Shown here in pieces: positions 9,352 to 17,841 of a DNA stretch of 64,000 nucleotides. Under the pieces are notes generated by a model. It was not told the origin of the DNA. It worked only from the letters and a program-made list of their open reading frames with translations, and did not search any database. Positions within the stretch are counted from its first letter, which is position 1. Each line of letters begins with the position of its first letter. The DNA comes from Phycisphaerae bacterium (GTDB taxonomy: Bacteria > Planctomycetota > Phycisphaerae > UBA1845), in NCBI GenBank assembly GCA_029260015.1, contig JAJDEB010000032.1:243196-307195 (forward strand), read 5' to 3'. The position numbers and the translations under genes were made by a program.

Positions 9352-10398
9352 ATGAGAATCGCCTTTTTTGTCAACGATGTGGCAACGGAACAGGACATTT
9401 ACACGACGACCCGCCTCGCTATGGCGGCTGTGAACCGTGGTCATGAAGCATGGCTTATTGGCGCGGGAGACTTGGCCTTTGATCCTGATGAAGTGATTCG
9501 CGCAAGAGCCCGAGCGGCTCCGAAATCCGCCTACAAAAATACAAAGACTTATTTGTCGGAGCTTCAGGGGTCGAAGGGCCGAGCGGAGCGAATATCCGTT
9601 GATGACCTTGATGTGCTCTTTTTAAGAAATGATCCGGCCGAGGATCAGGGCCGGCGGAATTGGGCGCAAGCGGCAGGCATCATGTTCGGCAAAGTCGCAG
9701 TAAAGCGAGGCGTAATTGTGCTGAATGATCCTACTGCACTGGCCACTGCAATGAATAAGATGTACTTCCAGCTATTTCCGGAAGAAGTAAGACCCAAGAC
9801 ACTCATTACGCGTGACCGCGATGAGATCAGACAGTTTGCGGCGGAACTTGGTGAGGATATTGTCATCAAGCCACTTCAAGGTTCGGGCGGCCAGGGCGTC
9901 TTCCGTGTTCGACACAATGATCTGGCGAACGTCAACCAAATGATCGAGTCGATCACGCGCGATGGCTACATCGTAGCGCAAGAATACCTAAAAGACGCCG
10001 AGGTGGGCGACACCCGTTTGTTCATGATGAATGGGCAGCCCTTGCGGCATAAGGGAAAGTACGCCGCGTTTCGCCGCATTCGCAAAGGCGATGACATGCG
10101 CAGCAACATACACGCTGGCGGCGAAAAAGCGGCGGCGGTTATCGATGAGCGAGCCTTGCACATCGCCGAGATCGTGCGCCCAAAACTGGTCGAAGACGGT
10201 ATGTTCCTGGTCGGTCTTGATATCGTTGGCGACAAACTCATGGAAATCAATGTGTTCACGCCAGGTGGCCTGGGAAGCGCACGACTGTTCGAAAAAGTCA
10301 ATTTCGCTCACGCCGTGATCAACGCTCTGGAACGGAAAGTGGATTACATGAAATACTATCGTCGGAACTTTAATAACGTAGACATGGCAACGCTATGA
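9352..10398 (+). CDS. ATP-grasp ligase 3, GshB-like paralogue
   Basis: 348 residues; a CGGAG site precedes ATG 9352 after a 91-base gap in which I see no gene or clear promoter. N-domain MRIAFFVNDVATEQDIYTTTRLA, ATP-binding VIKPLQGSGGQGVFRV, loop KGKYAAFRRIRKGDDMRSNIHAGG with GEKAAA in place of GKLR, metal site GLDIVGDKLMEINVFTPGG. The change right after HAGG lies by the substrate pocket in GshB-type enzymes, so specificity may differ from copies 1 and 2. The stop overlaps the start of the mechanosensitive-channel gene (ATGA 10395-10398). Intact motifs and conserved tail indicate an active enzyme. Confidence 0.87.
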   Translation: MRIAFFVNDVATEQDIYTTTRLAMAAVNRGHEAWLIGAGDLAFDPDEVIRARARAAPKSAYKNTKTYLSELQGSKGRAERISVDDLDVLFLRNDPAEDQGRRNWAQAAGIMFGKVAVKRGVIVLNDPTALATAMNKMYFQLFPEEVRPKTLITRDRDEIRQFAAELGEDIVIKPLQGSGGQGVFRVRHNDLANVNQMIESITRDGYIVAQEYLKDAEVGDTRLFMMNGQPLRHKGKYAAFRRIRKGDDMRSNIHAGGEKAAAVIDERALHIAEIVRPKLVEDGMFLVGLDIVGDKLMEINVFTPGGLGSARLFEKVNFAHAVINALERKVDYMKYYRRNFNNVDMATL

Positions 10399-12716
10399 GC
10401 ATGGCGCGGTGGTTTAGCTTATTACTAAATCGACGGATTGCCGTTTACGTGATGACGGTGTTCCTATTAGCACCCTGGGCATCGGTCAACGCGCAGCAAA
10501 CCGAAGAGGTTGCTGCAAGCGTCAAGAATGCGCCCGGTGATACCCGCGCGCGCATCACCGAGTCTAGAGAAAAACTTGCAACTGACTTGGCCACTGCGAA
10601 AGTTGCAGCCGACAATGCCAAGGCCGAAGGTCGCACATCGCCAGATGGGCTAGACAAGACTGTCGATCTCTTAGGCCGGATTGATCTGCTCTACGGTCAG
10701 ATACTGGCAGCCCTTGATCATGCGGCGGAATTGAATGCTACGCGAGATCGAATCACGACAGATATTGAAGCACTTCGTGCAAACGGTCCTTCGGAGGAGC
10801 GGCCGTTTCGACTTCAACTCCTGGAAACCCTGACGGACCAATTGGAGACGGAGGCGTCGCGAGATCGGTCACGGGCTGACGTCGTCGAAGCCGCTGCAGC
10901 CTCAATGACAGACGCCCGGAAGGCGGCCGAGCAAAGCGAGCGTAATCGGCGACAAGCCAAAGAAGCCCATGAAAATAACACGGATGAGGCAAAGTCGTCG
11001 GTGTTAGCAGCGGCGCTTCAGCTTGCTCAACTTGCATGCAGGGCAGCAAACGAGGAACTTGAACTTCGTCGATTGGAATTCGAGAACCAAGAACTTGAAA
11101 GCACGCTTCGGACTCAACAAACCACATTCTTGCGGGAAAAAATTGACGTTGTCTCTAAAGACGTTCAGTTCACTCAAGAAGGACTTGAGGAACAGTTGGC
11201 AAAACTTGACCAAGCCGAGTTCCACCTGCAGCAGAAGCTGGAATTTGCTCAGGCCGATTTTTCAATCCGCGACAACGAATGGGTCGAGGCGCGTCGCAAA
11301 CTGGAGGCGGCTCCTGAAAAGGAGAAAGTCCTCGTAGAGGAGTTTGAAGCTCGCAATATTGCGCGCCGCCTGAGGCAGCGCGAAGTCTCCCTCATTGGCG
11401 AGCAGTTGCAGGCCTTTGCCGATAGTCGCAAAGCATGGAATCGCCGTTACAAACTATTCAATGGTCAGACCGATGACAAAACCGCTCGTGAATGGGATTT
11501 AGAAAGCCACCAGATTCTGGAACAGGTCAATCGCGACTTGCGGATCAATTCAGCAAGAATTGCAGAGCTCCGCCGGGATGCAGTTGCACTCGAATCCAAA
11601 CTAAACAACAACTCTGATCCACAGGTTAAGCGATGGATCGAAGAGCAAAAGAATTACCTAGGCTCTATGTTGCAGGTTTACGAAGAGACTGTTGACAGAC
11701 TCGATTCGGTTCGAAAACTGCACAAGAAACTCCTCGATGAAATCTCTGCCCAGGTTGCCACAGTTACATGGACAGAGCGCCTAGGGGCAATCTGGAATAC
11801 AACTCTCGATGTTTGGAATTATGAACTCACGTCCGTCCAGGATAGTCCAATCACAGTTCGCAAAGTTGTCATCGGACTGGTCTTGTTTTTCGTTGGACTC
11901 TTTGCTTCTCGGCGTTTCGCCAACTGGACCGCCAAGCGGTTTCTTCCACGGCTTGGGCTCAACGAAGGTGCTGTAGCAGCCATCCAGTCTATTCTCTTTT
12001 ACCTACTGCTCATGACGGCTGTAATGATTTCGTTGCGCATCGTCAGTGTACCACTGACTGCCTTCACAGTACTTGGAGGCGCCTTGGCCATCGGAATCGG
12101 ATTTGGTAGCCAAAACATCGTGAATAATTTTATCAGCGGGCTTATTTTGCTGGCCGAACGCCCGATTCGCGTGGGCGATCTAGTTCAACTTGACGAGCTC
12201 ATTGGCGCCGTAGAACACATCGGACCTCGCAGCACACGGGTACGATCTCCACAGAACGTGGACATCATCGTGCCGAATAGCTCCTTTCTTGAGCAGAATG
12301 TAATCAATTGGACGCTTACAGATGATCGCTACCGTGCCCAAATATCAGTGGGCGTCATCTACGGATCGCCAGTGCGCGATGTCACACGGCTCATTCGCAA
12401 GGCACTGGATGAACACGGAAAGGTTTTACCAAAACCCGACCCAATTGTTCTCTTTGAGGAATTCGGCGACAACGCTCTTATATTTGAAGCCCATTTTTGG
12501 GTGCGAATGCGTCGCATCATGGATCGGAGAATTATTCAAAGTGATATTCGTTCCCGCATCGACACACTCTTTCGCGAAGCTAAAATCATAGTGGCTTTTC
12601 CTCAACGCGATGTGCATATCGACGCTACGGATCCAATTCAAATCCAGCTGGTTGAACAGTCTTCAGAGAGCAAGCAGCCAGAGTCGGACAATCCAGCATC
12701 GATCTCCAAATCATGA
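10395..12716 (+). CDS. Large MscS-family mechanosensitive channel with periplasmic coiled coil (MscK-like)
   Basis: 773 residues. An N-terminal signal sequence (VMTVFLLAPWASVNAQQ) is followed by ~450 residues rich in Glu, Arg, Gln and Leu heptads, a predicted periplasmic helical domain. Membrane helices start near 490 and the MscS pore signature LGGALAIGIGFGSQNIVNNF lies at ~561-580, followed by the cytoplasmic beta domain (RPIRVGDLVQLDELIGAVEHIGPRSTRVRSPQNVDIIVPNS). MscS/MscK channels release small osmolytes on hypo-osmotic shock; MscK-type proteins can also be ion-gated. Its four-base overlap with ligase 3 is notable: the operon makes a small molecule or peptide and the channel could release it or respond to its accumulation (inference). 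Confidence 0.9.
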   Translation: MSMARWFSLLLNRRIAVYVMTVFLLAPWASVNAQQTEEVAASVKNAPGDTRARITESREKLATDLATAKVAADNAKAEGRTSPDGLDKTVDLLGRIDLLYGQILAALDHAAELNATRDRITTDIEALRANGPSEERPFRLQLLETLTDQLETEASRDRSRADVVEAAAASMTDARKAAEQSERNRRQAKEAHENNTDEAKSSVLAAALQLAQLACRAANEELELRRLEFENQELESTLRTQQTTFLREKIDVVSKDVQFTQEGLEEQLAKLDQAEFHLQQKLEFAQADFSIRDNEWVEARRKLEAAPEKEKVLVEEFEARNIARRLRQREVSLIGEQLQAFADSRKAWNRRYKLFNGQTDDKTAREWDLESHQILEQVNRDLRINSARIAELRRDAVALESKLNNNSDPQVKRWIEEQKNYLGSMLQVYEETVDRLDSVRKLHKKLLDEISAQVATVTWTERLGAIWNTTLDVWNYELTSVQDSPITVRKVVIGLVLFFVGLFASRRFANWTAKRFLPRLGLNEGAVAAIQSILFYLLLMTAVMISLRIVSVPLTAFTVLGGALAIGIGFGSQNIVNNFISGLILLAERPIRVGDLVQLDELIGAVEHIGPRSTRVRSPQNVDIIVPNSSFLEQNVINWTLTDDRYRAQISVGVIYGSPVRDVTRLIRKALDEHGKVLPKPDPIVLFEEFGDNALIFEAHFWVRMRRIMDRRIIQSDIRSRIDTLFREAKIIVAFPQRDVHIDATDPIQIQLVEQSSESKQPESDNPASISKS

Positions 12717-12773
12717 AGTTCGGGCGGTCCAGAATGCTTTGAACAATACTATTAGGTTGGGCAGGAGCAGCGT

Positions 12774-13859
12774 ATGTCAAAGTTTCAAAAGCGGCACACC
12801 GAGGTCGGAGACCGGCCTGGCACATTGGTTATACCAGCAGATGCAACGCATCCGCGAGTGTACTTGATGACTTTCGACCAGGATAGCCTCGACGAGCGAG
12901 AGGTCACCGACATTGCCGAGCTTGCCAACGGACTAAGCCAGTCAAAAACGACATGGGTAGATGTGCAAGGGCTTGGTGACGAGAACACCATTCGCGAAAT
13001 CGGAAAAATATTTTCTCTACACGCTCTTGCGCTTGAAGATGTAGTTAATGTTCCACAACGCCCGAAGGTCGAAATCTACGACACGCATCTCATGCTCATC
13101 ACTCGAATGGCGATGCTGGATGACACACACGCATTGGAGACCGAACAAGTAAGCATATTTGTAGGTGAGCACTTTGTACTCACTTTTCAGGAAAGGTATG
13201 GCGATGTGCTGGATCCTGTCCGGGCGAGAATTCGGCGTGGAGGTGGGCCGATCCGCAAGCATGGCTCAGGCTATCTCGCCTATGCAATCTTGGACAATGT
13301 TATTGATGCATACTACCCAATCTTGGAAAGAACCGGCGATTATCTCGAGATTCTCGAAGAAGAGGTTGTCCAGCGCCCGACGGCTGAGTCACTACAAAAG
13401 GTCTATCGAGCAAAGCGCGAGCTATTGACTTTAAGGCGGGCCATTTGGCCGCAGCGAGAGGCCATCAATACGCTTGTTCACGAGGATAACGACTTTATCC
13501 AGGACTCAGCGCGCGTCTACTTACGTGACACTTACGATCACTGCGTGCAATTAATTGATGGAACGGAAACTTATCGAGAGCTAGTGGGCGGTTTGATGGA
13601 CGTCTATCTCTCGAGCGTAGGAAATCGGCAAAATGAAGTCATGAGAGTTCTCACGATCATGGCGTCAATCTTTATTCCATTGACTTTTCTGGCTGGCATT
13701 TATGGCATGAATTTTGAACATATGCCCGAACTACATTCCAAGTGGGGTTATCCGATACTCTTGGTGCTCATGTTGACGACGGTAGTCGGCATGTTGTTGT
13801 ACTTTCGTCGCCTCGGATGGATTGGCAAGACAGGGAGCAAGAAGGCGTCGGGATCGTAA
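12774..13859 (+). CDS. corA: CorA-type magnesium/divalent cation transporter
   Basis: 361 residues with AGGAG before ATG 12774. The long N-terminal cytoplasmic alpha/beta domain (TTWVDVQGLGD, HALALEDVVN.PQRPKVEIYDTHLMLI) and the central helical funnel are typical. Two membrane helices close the protein, with the GMN pore motif in LAGIYGMNFEHMPEL near residue 310. CorA forms a pentamer that imports Mg2+ and other divalent ions. The gene follows the mechanosensitive channel by 57 bases in the same direction and probably belongs to the same transcript or the following ion-homeostasis block. Length and motifs are normal for the family. Confidence 0.95.
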   Translation: MSKFQKRHTEVGDRPGTLVIPADATHPRVYLMTFDQDSLDEREVTDIAELANGLSQSKTTWVDVQGLGDENTIREIGKIFSLHALALEDVVNVPQRPKVEIYDTHLMLITRMAMLDDTHALETEQVSIFVGEHFVLTFQERYGDVLDPVRARIRRGGGPIRKHGSGYLAYAILDNVIDAYYPILERTGDYLEILEEEVVQRPTAESLQKVYRAKRELLTLRRAIWPQREAINTLVHEDNDFIQDSARVYLRDTYDHCVQLIDGTETYRELVGGLMDVYLSSVGNRQNEVMRVLTIMASIFIPLTFLAGIYGMNFEHMPELHSKWGYPILLVLMLTTVVGMLLYFRRLGWIGKTGSKKASGS

Positions 13860-14066
13860 AACTACCGCAGCGCCCTTGCGAATTCTCCTGATGCGCAAGG
13901 CAACGATGATTGGAAAATGTCCGTGACGGCGTAAACGCAGATGAGCGATACTCAGTTTAGCATTTGTCAAAGTATGGTAGTCACGTGGACTGGGGCTGAA
14001 GGAACGGCAAACGAGTTTTCTTTGCCGACGAATAAGCAATTATGCGACTAGCATGAAGGGGTATAC

Positions 14067-15401
14067 ATGGATTCTTGGATGATCGATGTCATTTGGATTC
14101 TTGGCGCTGTCGGATTGGTCGTTCTGAACGGCTTTTTTGTCGCTGCGGAATTTGCGCTCGTAAAAGTGCGGGCTGGCAAGCTGGCCGAAGCAGCCCGTCT
14201 AGGAAAGCCTTTTGCGAAGACGGCACAATGGGTGATGTTTCGCCTCGACAAAGCACTATCTGCCTGTCAGCTTGGAATCACGCTGGCGTCTCTTGGGTTG
14301 GGTTGGGTTGGAGAGCCAGCCGTAGCTCGCTTGCTGCAGCCTCTATTACATGGCATTGGAATAAAGTCGTCTGTGGTGGTACACACGCTTGCATTCATTG
14401 TCGGATTCACCATCATCACAGCCTCTCACCTGGTCATCGGTGAACAGGCACCGAAAATCTATGCAATTCGCAAACCAGGCATCACTCTCCGCTGGTGCGC
14501 CCTTCCACTCAAATGGTTTTATCTAGTTTCTTACCCGTTTCTCTTGTTACTCAACGCTACCACTATGCGGATACTTCGTCGTTTCGGAATTGCAAGCGCA
14601 TCCGAGCATGATGCCCCGCATAGCGAGGAAGAGATACGCGGCCTTCTTAGCCAAGCACACTCACACGGTGACTTGACGCGCGCGGAGCATAGCCTGCTGG
14701 ACGCTGTATTTGAATTCGATGACACGACGTGCCGGCGGATCATGGTACCTCGCGTAGATGTTGCATTTATTGATCAAACCAAGTCGGTGGCTGACGCTTT
14801 GGATGTTTTTCGTAAGTGCAAACACACAAGACTCCCGCTATGCGAGGGGGCTATCGATAATGTTTTGGGATTCGTCCACATTAAGGATTTGCTTCTCGTT
14901 CCAGAAGGAAAGGATCCTGACTTTCAAAAGCTTTGCCGCCCGCCGCGTTACGTCCCTGAAACTATGATTCTCAGCAAGCTCCTTAACTTGTTTCGCGGAA
15001 GTCGCCAACACCTGGCGTTCGTGCAAGATGAACACGGAGGCATTTCCGGCATTGTCACGATGGAAGATGTTCTCGAACGGCTCGTCGGTGAAGTGCAAGA
15101 TGAATTCGACGACGAGACTCCCGTTGTCGTGCCGGATGGTTCTGGGTCGTTCCTCGTTCAAGGGTCCGCGCTGCTTGAAGAAGTGAACAAGGCAATTGGC
15201 TTGGAATTGGTTTCCGCTGAAGTCGACACGTTAGCGGGCTTGGTATCTGAACAACTCGGTCGAATGGTTGTGCAAGGCGATCGCATCGAGTTTGATGGAG
15301 CCATTGCCGAAGTCGTTAAAGTCAAGCGCTTCCGGGCAGACCTAGTCCGGGTATCGGTTGCCGACGCAAGCGCTGCGGAGTCTGATTCCACCCAGGAATA
15401 G
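14067..15401 (+). CDS. CNNM/HlyC-CorC family membrane protein with CBS pair
   Basis: 444 residues; GAAGGGG precedes ATG 14067. Order: DUF21/CNNM membrane domain 1-190 (LVVLNGFFVAAEFALVKVR, a typical start), paired CBS domains ~205-335 (RIMVPRVDVAFID..., FVQDEHGGISGIVTMEDVLERLVGE) and C-terminal CorC/HlyC domain ~345-430. Families of this type export Mg2+ or modulate Mg2+/Co2+ and Na+ flux; the hemolysin label in older annotation is misleading. It sits between CorA and an SLC12-like permease, in a block devoted to cations. 207 bases before it hold no gene. Family assignment is secure, the transported ion is inferred. Confidence 0.92.
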   Translation: MDSWMIDVIWILGAVGLVVLNGFFVAAEFALVKVRAGKLAEAARLGKPFAKTAQWVMFRLDKALSACQLGITLASLGLGWVGEPAVARLLQPLLHGIGIKSSVVVHTLAFIVGFTIITASHLVIGEQAPKIYAIRKPGITLRWCALPLKWFYLVSYPFLLLLNATTMRILRRFGIASASEHDAPHSEEEIRGLLSQAHSHGDLTRAEHSLLDAVFEFDDTTCRRIMVPRVDVAFIDQTKSVADALDVFRKCKHTRLPLCEGAIDNVLGFVHIKDLLLVPEGKDPDFQKLCRPPRYVPETMILSKLLNLFRGSRQHLAFVQDEHGGISGIVTMEDVLERLVGEVQDEFDDETPVVVPDGSGSFLVQGSALLEEVNKAIGLELVSAEVDTLAGLVSEQLGRMVVQGDRIEFDGAIAEVVKVKRFRADLVRVSVADASAAESDSTQE

Positions 15402-15431
15402 AGACAAGTTGCGGAGATCGTCAAGACGACC

Positions 15432-17648
15432 ATGCGGCTGATGCGTTCGACCACATCCGTTGAAGGAATCAGGTGGATCGTGAACACCAAGATGGAGAGT
15501 GGTCAACCTCGGGGACTTGGTACGTTCGGTGGTGTATTTGTGCCGAACGTGTTAACCATCCTGGGCGTCATCATGTTCCTGCGAACCGGCTGGGTCGTCG
15601 GAAGCGCCGGGATACTAGCCGCCCTTACTATCTTGGTGGTCGCAAACGTCATCACTTTGCTCACCACGCTTTCGCTCTCTGCCATTGCGACGAACACCCG
15701 CGTCGGCGTGGGCGGTGCCTACTTTCTCATATCCCGCAGCCTGGGACTTGAGATCGGCGGGAGTATCGGCGTTCCGCTCTTCTTTGCACAGGCGATCTCC
15801 GTGGCGTTCTATCTTGTAGGCTTTGCCGAGTCGCTTCGGTTTATTTGGCCTTCCGTCGATGTTCGGGCGGTTGCAGGCTTGGCATTGATACCATTTTTTT
15901 GCATTGCGTGGTTCGGTGCGTCGATCGTCGCTCGTCTGCAGAACATAATCTTGTTGGCGCTGTTAGTGTCGCTCGTATCGTTCTTCATGGGGTATTCTCC
16001 GACAACTTCATTCAGCGACACGATTGAACCTCACTACGCTCATGGACAGGGTTTCTGGTCGGTCTTTGCAATCTTCTTTCCGGCTGTGACGGGTATCATG
16101 GCGGGCGTCAGTATGTCGGGTGATTTGAAAAACCCATCTCAGAGCATTCCGCGCGGTACATTGGCAGCGGTCTTGGTCACTTTCACGGTTTATGCCGCCC
16201 AGATACTTTGGCTCGGATTCAACGCTGATCGCGACGAACTCCTTTCCAACAATCTCGTCATGCACCGCATTGCCCGTTTCGGATGGGCGATCTATTTGGG
16301 TCTTTGGGCCGCGACGCTTTCCTCCGCATTGGCCAGTTTGGCGGCGGCACCGCGCACGCTGCAAGCGCTTGGTACGGATCGGGTGGTTCCTCGTTTTCTC
16401 GGGCGGGGGTTTGGCCCCACCAACGAACCGCGGACTGCCCTATTTCTAACTACGATTATTGCGGCGGCTTGTGTTCTGTTGGGTGATCTTGACGTCATCG
16501 CCCCTGTGATCACGATGTTCTTTCTGGCGACATATGGCACGGTGAGCTTCGTCGCCGGCCTGGAGAATCTGGTCGGAAACCCGAGCTACCGTCCTACGTA
16601 CAAAGTCCACTGGTTGCTATCGATGCTCGGTTGTATCGGGTGCTTCTCGACGATGATGCTCATCAACGTTTGGGCGACTCTGATAGCGATGGTATTTATT
16701 CTGGGTATCTACGTTGGGCTGACCCGCGTGAGGCTTCAGACCAACTGGGGCGATATGCGAAGTGGAATGTGGTTCGCTTTGACTCGGTTCGGGTTATTGC
16801 GATTTCAATCGGCACGACAGCATCATCGCAACTGGCGCCCTGTGATACTGGTCTTGTGCGGAAACCCGAAAGTGCGTTTGCGATTGGTGGAGTTTGCACA
16901 ACTGCTGGAAGCGCGTCGCGGATTGCTCCTGCTGGCACAGATCGCTACGGGTGAGTGGGATTCATTCCTGCCGCGACTGCATGGCCTGCAAAGTTCCGTT
17001 CAATCTTTTATTCAGGAAAACCGTGTTCCGGCTGTCGGTAAGACAATTATTGCGGACGATTTCGAGCAAGGCGTCCTGGCGCTTCTTCAGGTTGGCGGGC
17101 TCGGGTATCTTGAACCCAACACGGTGCTTTTGGGCTGGAGCGGCGATGAACTGAAAGAAGAAAGTTTTACGCGCTCTGTTCGGCGCATCCTGCAGCTTGA
17201 GAAAGACCTCATCATCTATGTGGATGCCGACGAGGGGAGCCGGCTGGAACCGTACCTGGATGTCTGGTGGTATGCGCGACACAATGGGTCGTTGATGGTT
17301 ACTTTGGCGCACCTCATCAATTCTTCGAATTTTCGGTTCCGAGAGCATACCATTCGTGTACGGAGAGTCATTCAAGATCAGGCAGGATTCGAGGAGGCGC
17401 ATTCCGGCACGATCGAAATGCTGGAGTCTTTTCGGGTAAATGTTGAAGTGGACATTATCGTCTCGACCGAAAACCCATTGTCTGTCATCGCAGAACGATC
17501 CCGCGATGCAGAAGTGACATTCGTTGGAATCGCAGTTGAACGTTTGGGAGACCAGGACGAGAACCACCTTGGGCCATACACTCGACTGGCAGAGTCACTG
17601 CACGGCAACCTGCTATTGTGTAAGAGTTGGCAAGATCTGAGTCTGTAA
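15432..17648 (+). CDS. SLC12-like (Na-K-Cl cotransporter type) APC-superfamily permease
   Basis: 738 residues. About 12 membrane helices begin with LGTFGGVFVPNVLTILGVIMFLRTGWVVG, the hallmark N-terminal helix of cation-chloride cotransporters, and FFPAVTGIMAGVSMSGDLKNPSQSIPRGT in helix 6 is another family signature. Residues ~455-738 form a soluble C-terminal domain resembling the regulatory tail of SLC12 proteins. Bacterial relatives are few and poorly studied; some transport amino acids. A GTG at 15480 with AGGTGG just upstream, or Met 15492, may be the real start, since no good site precedes 15432. It lies directly before the c-di-AMP synthase gene, so K+/Cl- or osmolyte transport is a plausible role. 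Confidence 0.85.
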   Translation: MRLMRSTTSVEGIRWIVNTKMESGQPRGLGTFGGVFVPNVLTILGVIMFLRTGWVVGSAGILAALTILVVANVITLLTTLSLSAIATNTRVGVGGAYFLISRSLGLEIGGSIGVPLFFAQAISVAFYLVGFAESLRFIWPSVDVRAVAGLALIPFFCIAWFGASIVARLQNIILLALLVSLVSFFMGYSPTTSFSDTIEPHYAHGQGFWSVFAIFFPAVTGIMAGVSMSGDLKNPSQSIPRGTLAAVLVTFTVYAAQILWLGFNADRDELLSNNLVMHRIARFGWAIYLGLWAATLSSALASLAAAPRTLQALGTDRVVPRFLGRGFGPTNEPRTALFLTTIIAAACVLLGDLDVIAPVITMFFLATYGTVSFVAGLENLVGNPSYRPTYKVHWLLSMLGCIGCFSTMMLINVWATLIAMVFILGIYVGLTRVRLQTNWGDMRSGMWFALTRFGLLRFQSARQHHRNWRPVILVLCGNPKVRLRLVEFAQLLEARRGLLLLAQIATGEWDSFLPRLHGLQSSVQSFIQENRVPAVGKTIIADDFEQGVLALLQVGGLGYLEPNTVLLGWSGDELKEESFTRSVRRILQLEKDLIIYVDADEGSRLEPYLDVWWYARHNGSLMVTLAHLINSSNFRFREHTIRVRRVIQDQAGFEEAHSGTIEMLESFRVNVEVDIIVSTENPLSVIAERSRDAEVTFVGIAVERLGDQDENHLGPYTRLAESLHGNLLLCKSWQDLSL

Positions 17649-17722
17649 TCTTCTTGGGCGTCCCTCACGGCGACCAAGCTGTTGATGACCACAGCGGGCA
17701 TCCTGGCGTGGAGTGCCCGTGC

Positions 17723-17752
17723 GGATTGACGTACGGTTGGATTGACGTACGG
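17723..17752. promoter_or_regulatory. Tandem 14-bp repeat with palindromic CGTACG core, upstream of cdaA
   Basis: GGATTGACGTACGG occurs twice with a 16-base period (17723-17736 and 17739-17752). Each copy holds the palindrome CGTACG and a TTGAC -35-like string. The pair ends 89 bases before the diadenylate cyclase start. Such phased repeats are typical operators for a dimeric regulator; which protein binds is unknown. Confidence 0.4.
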
Positions 17753-17841
17753 AAAACTTCGGCAGAGTTCAGAAGTAATCGTTGATAATAGCCCGCTATC
17801 CTCGGAATTCGTTTGACATAAGATTGACAGGAACCAGAAAC

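Noticed and set aside
7163..10398. Three ATP-grasp genes as an assembly duplication
   Set aside because: They differ throughout, with different spacers and start sites, so they are genuine diverged paralogues.
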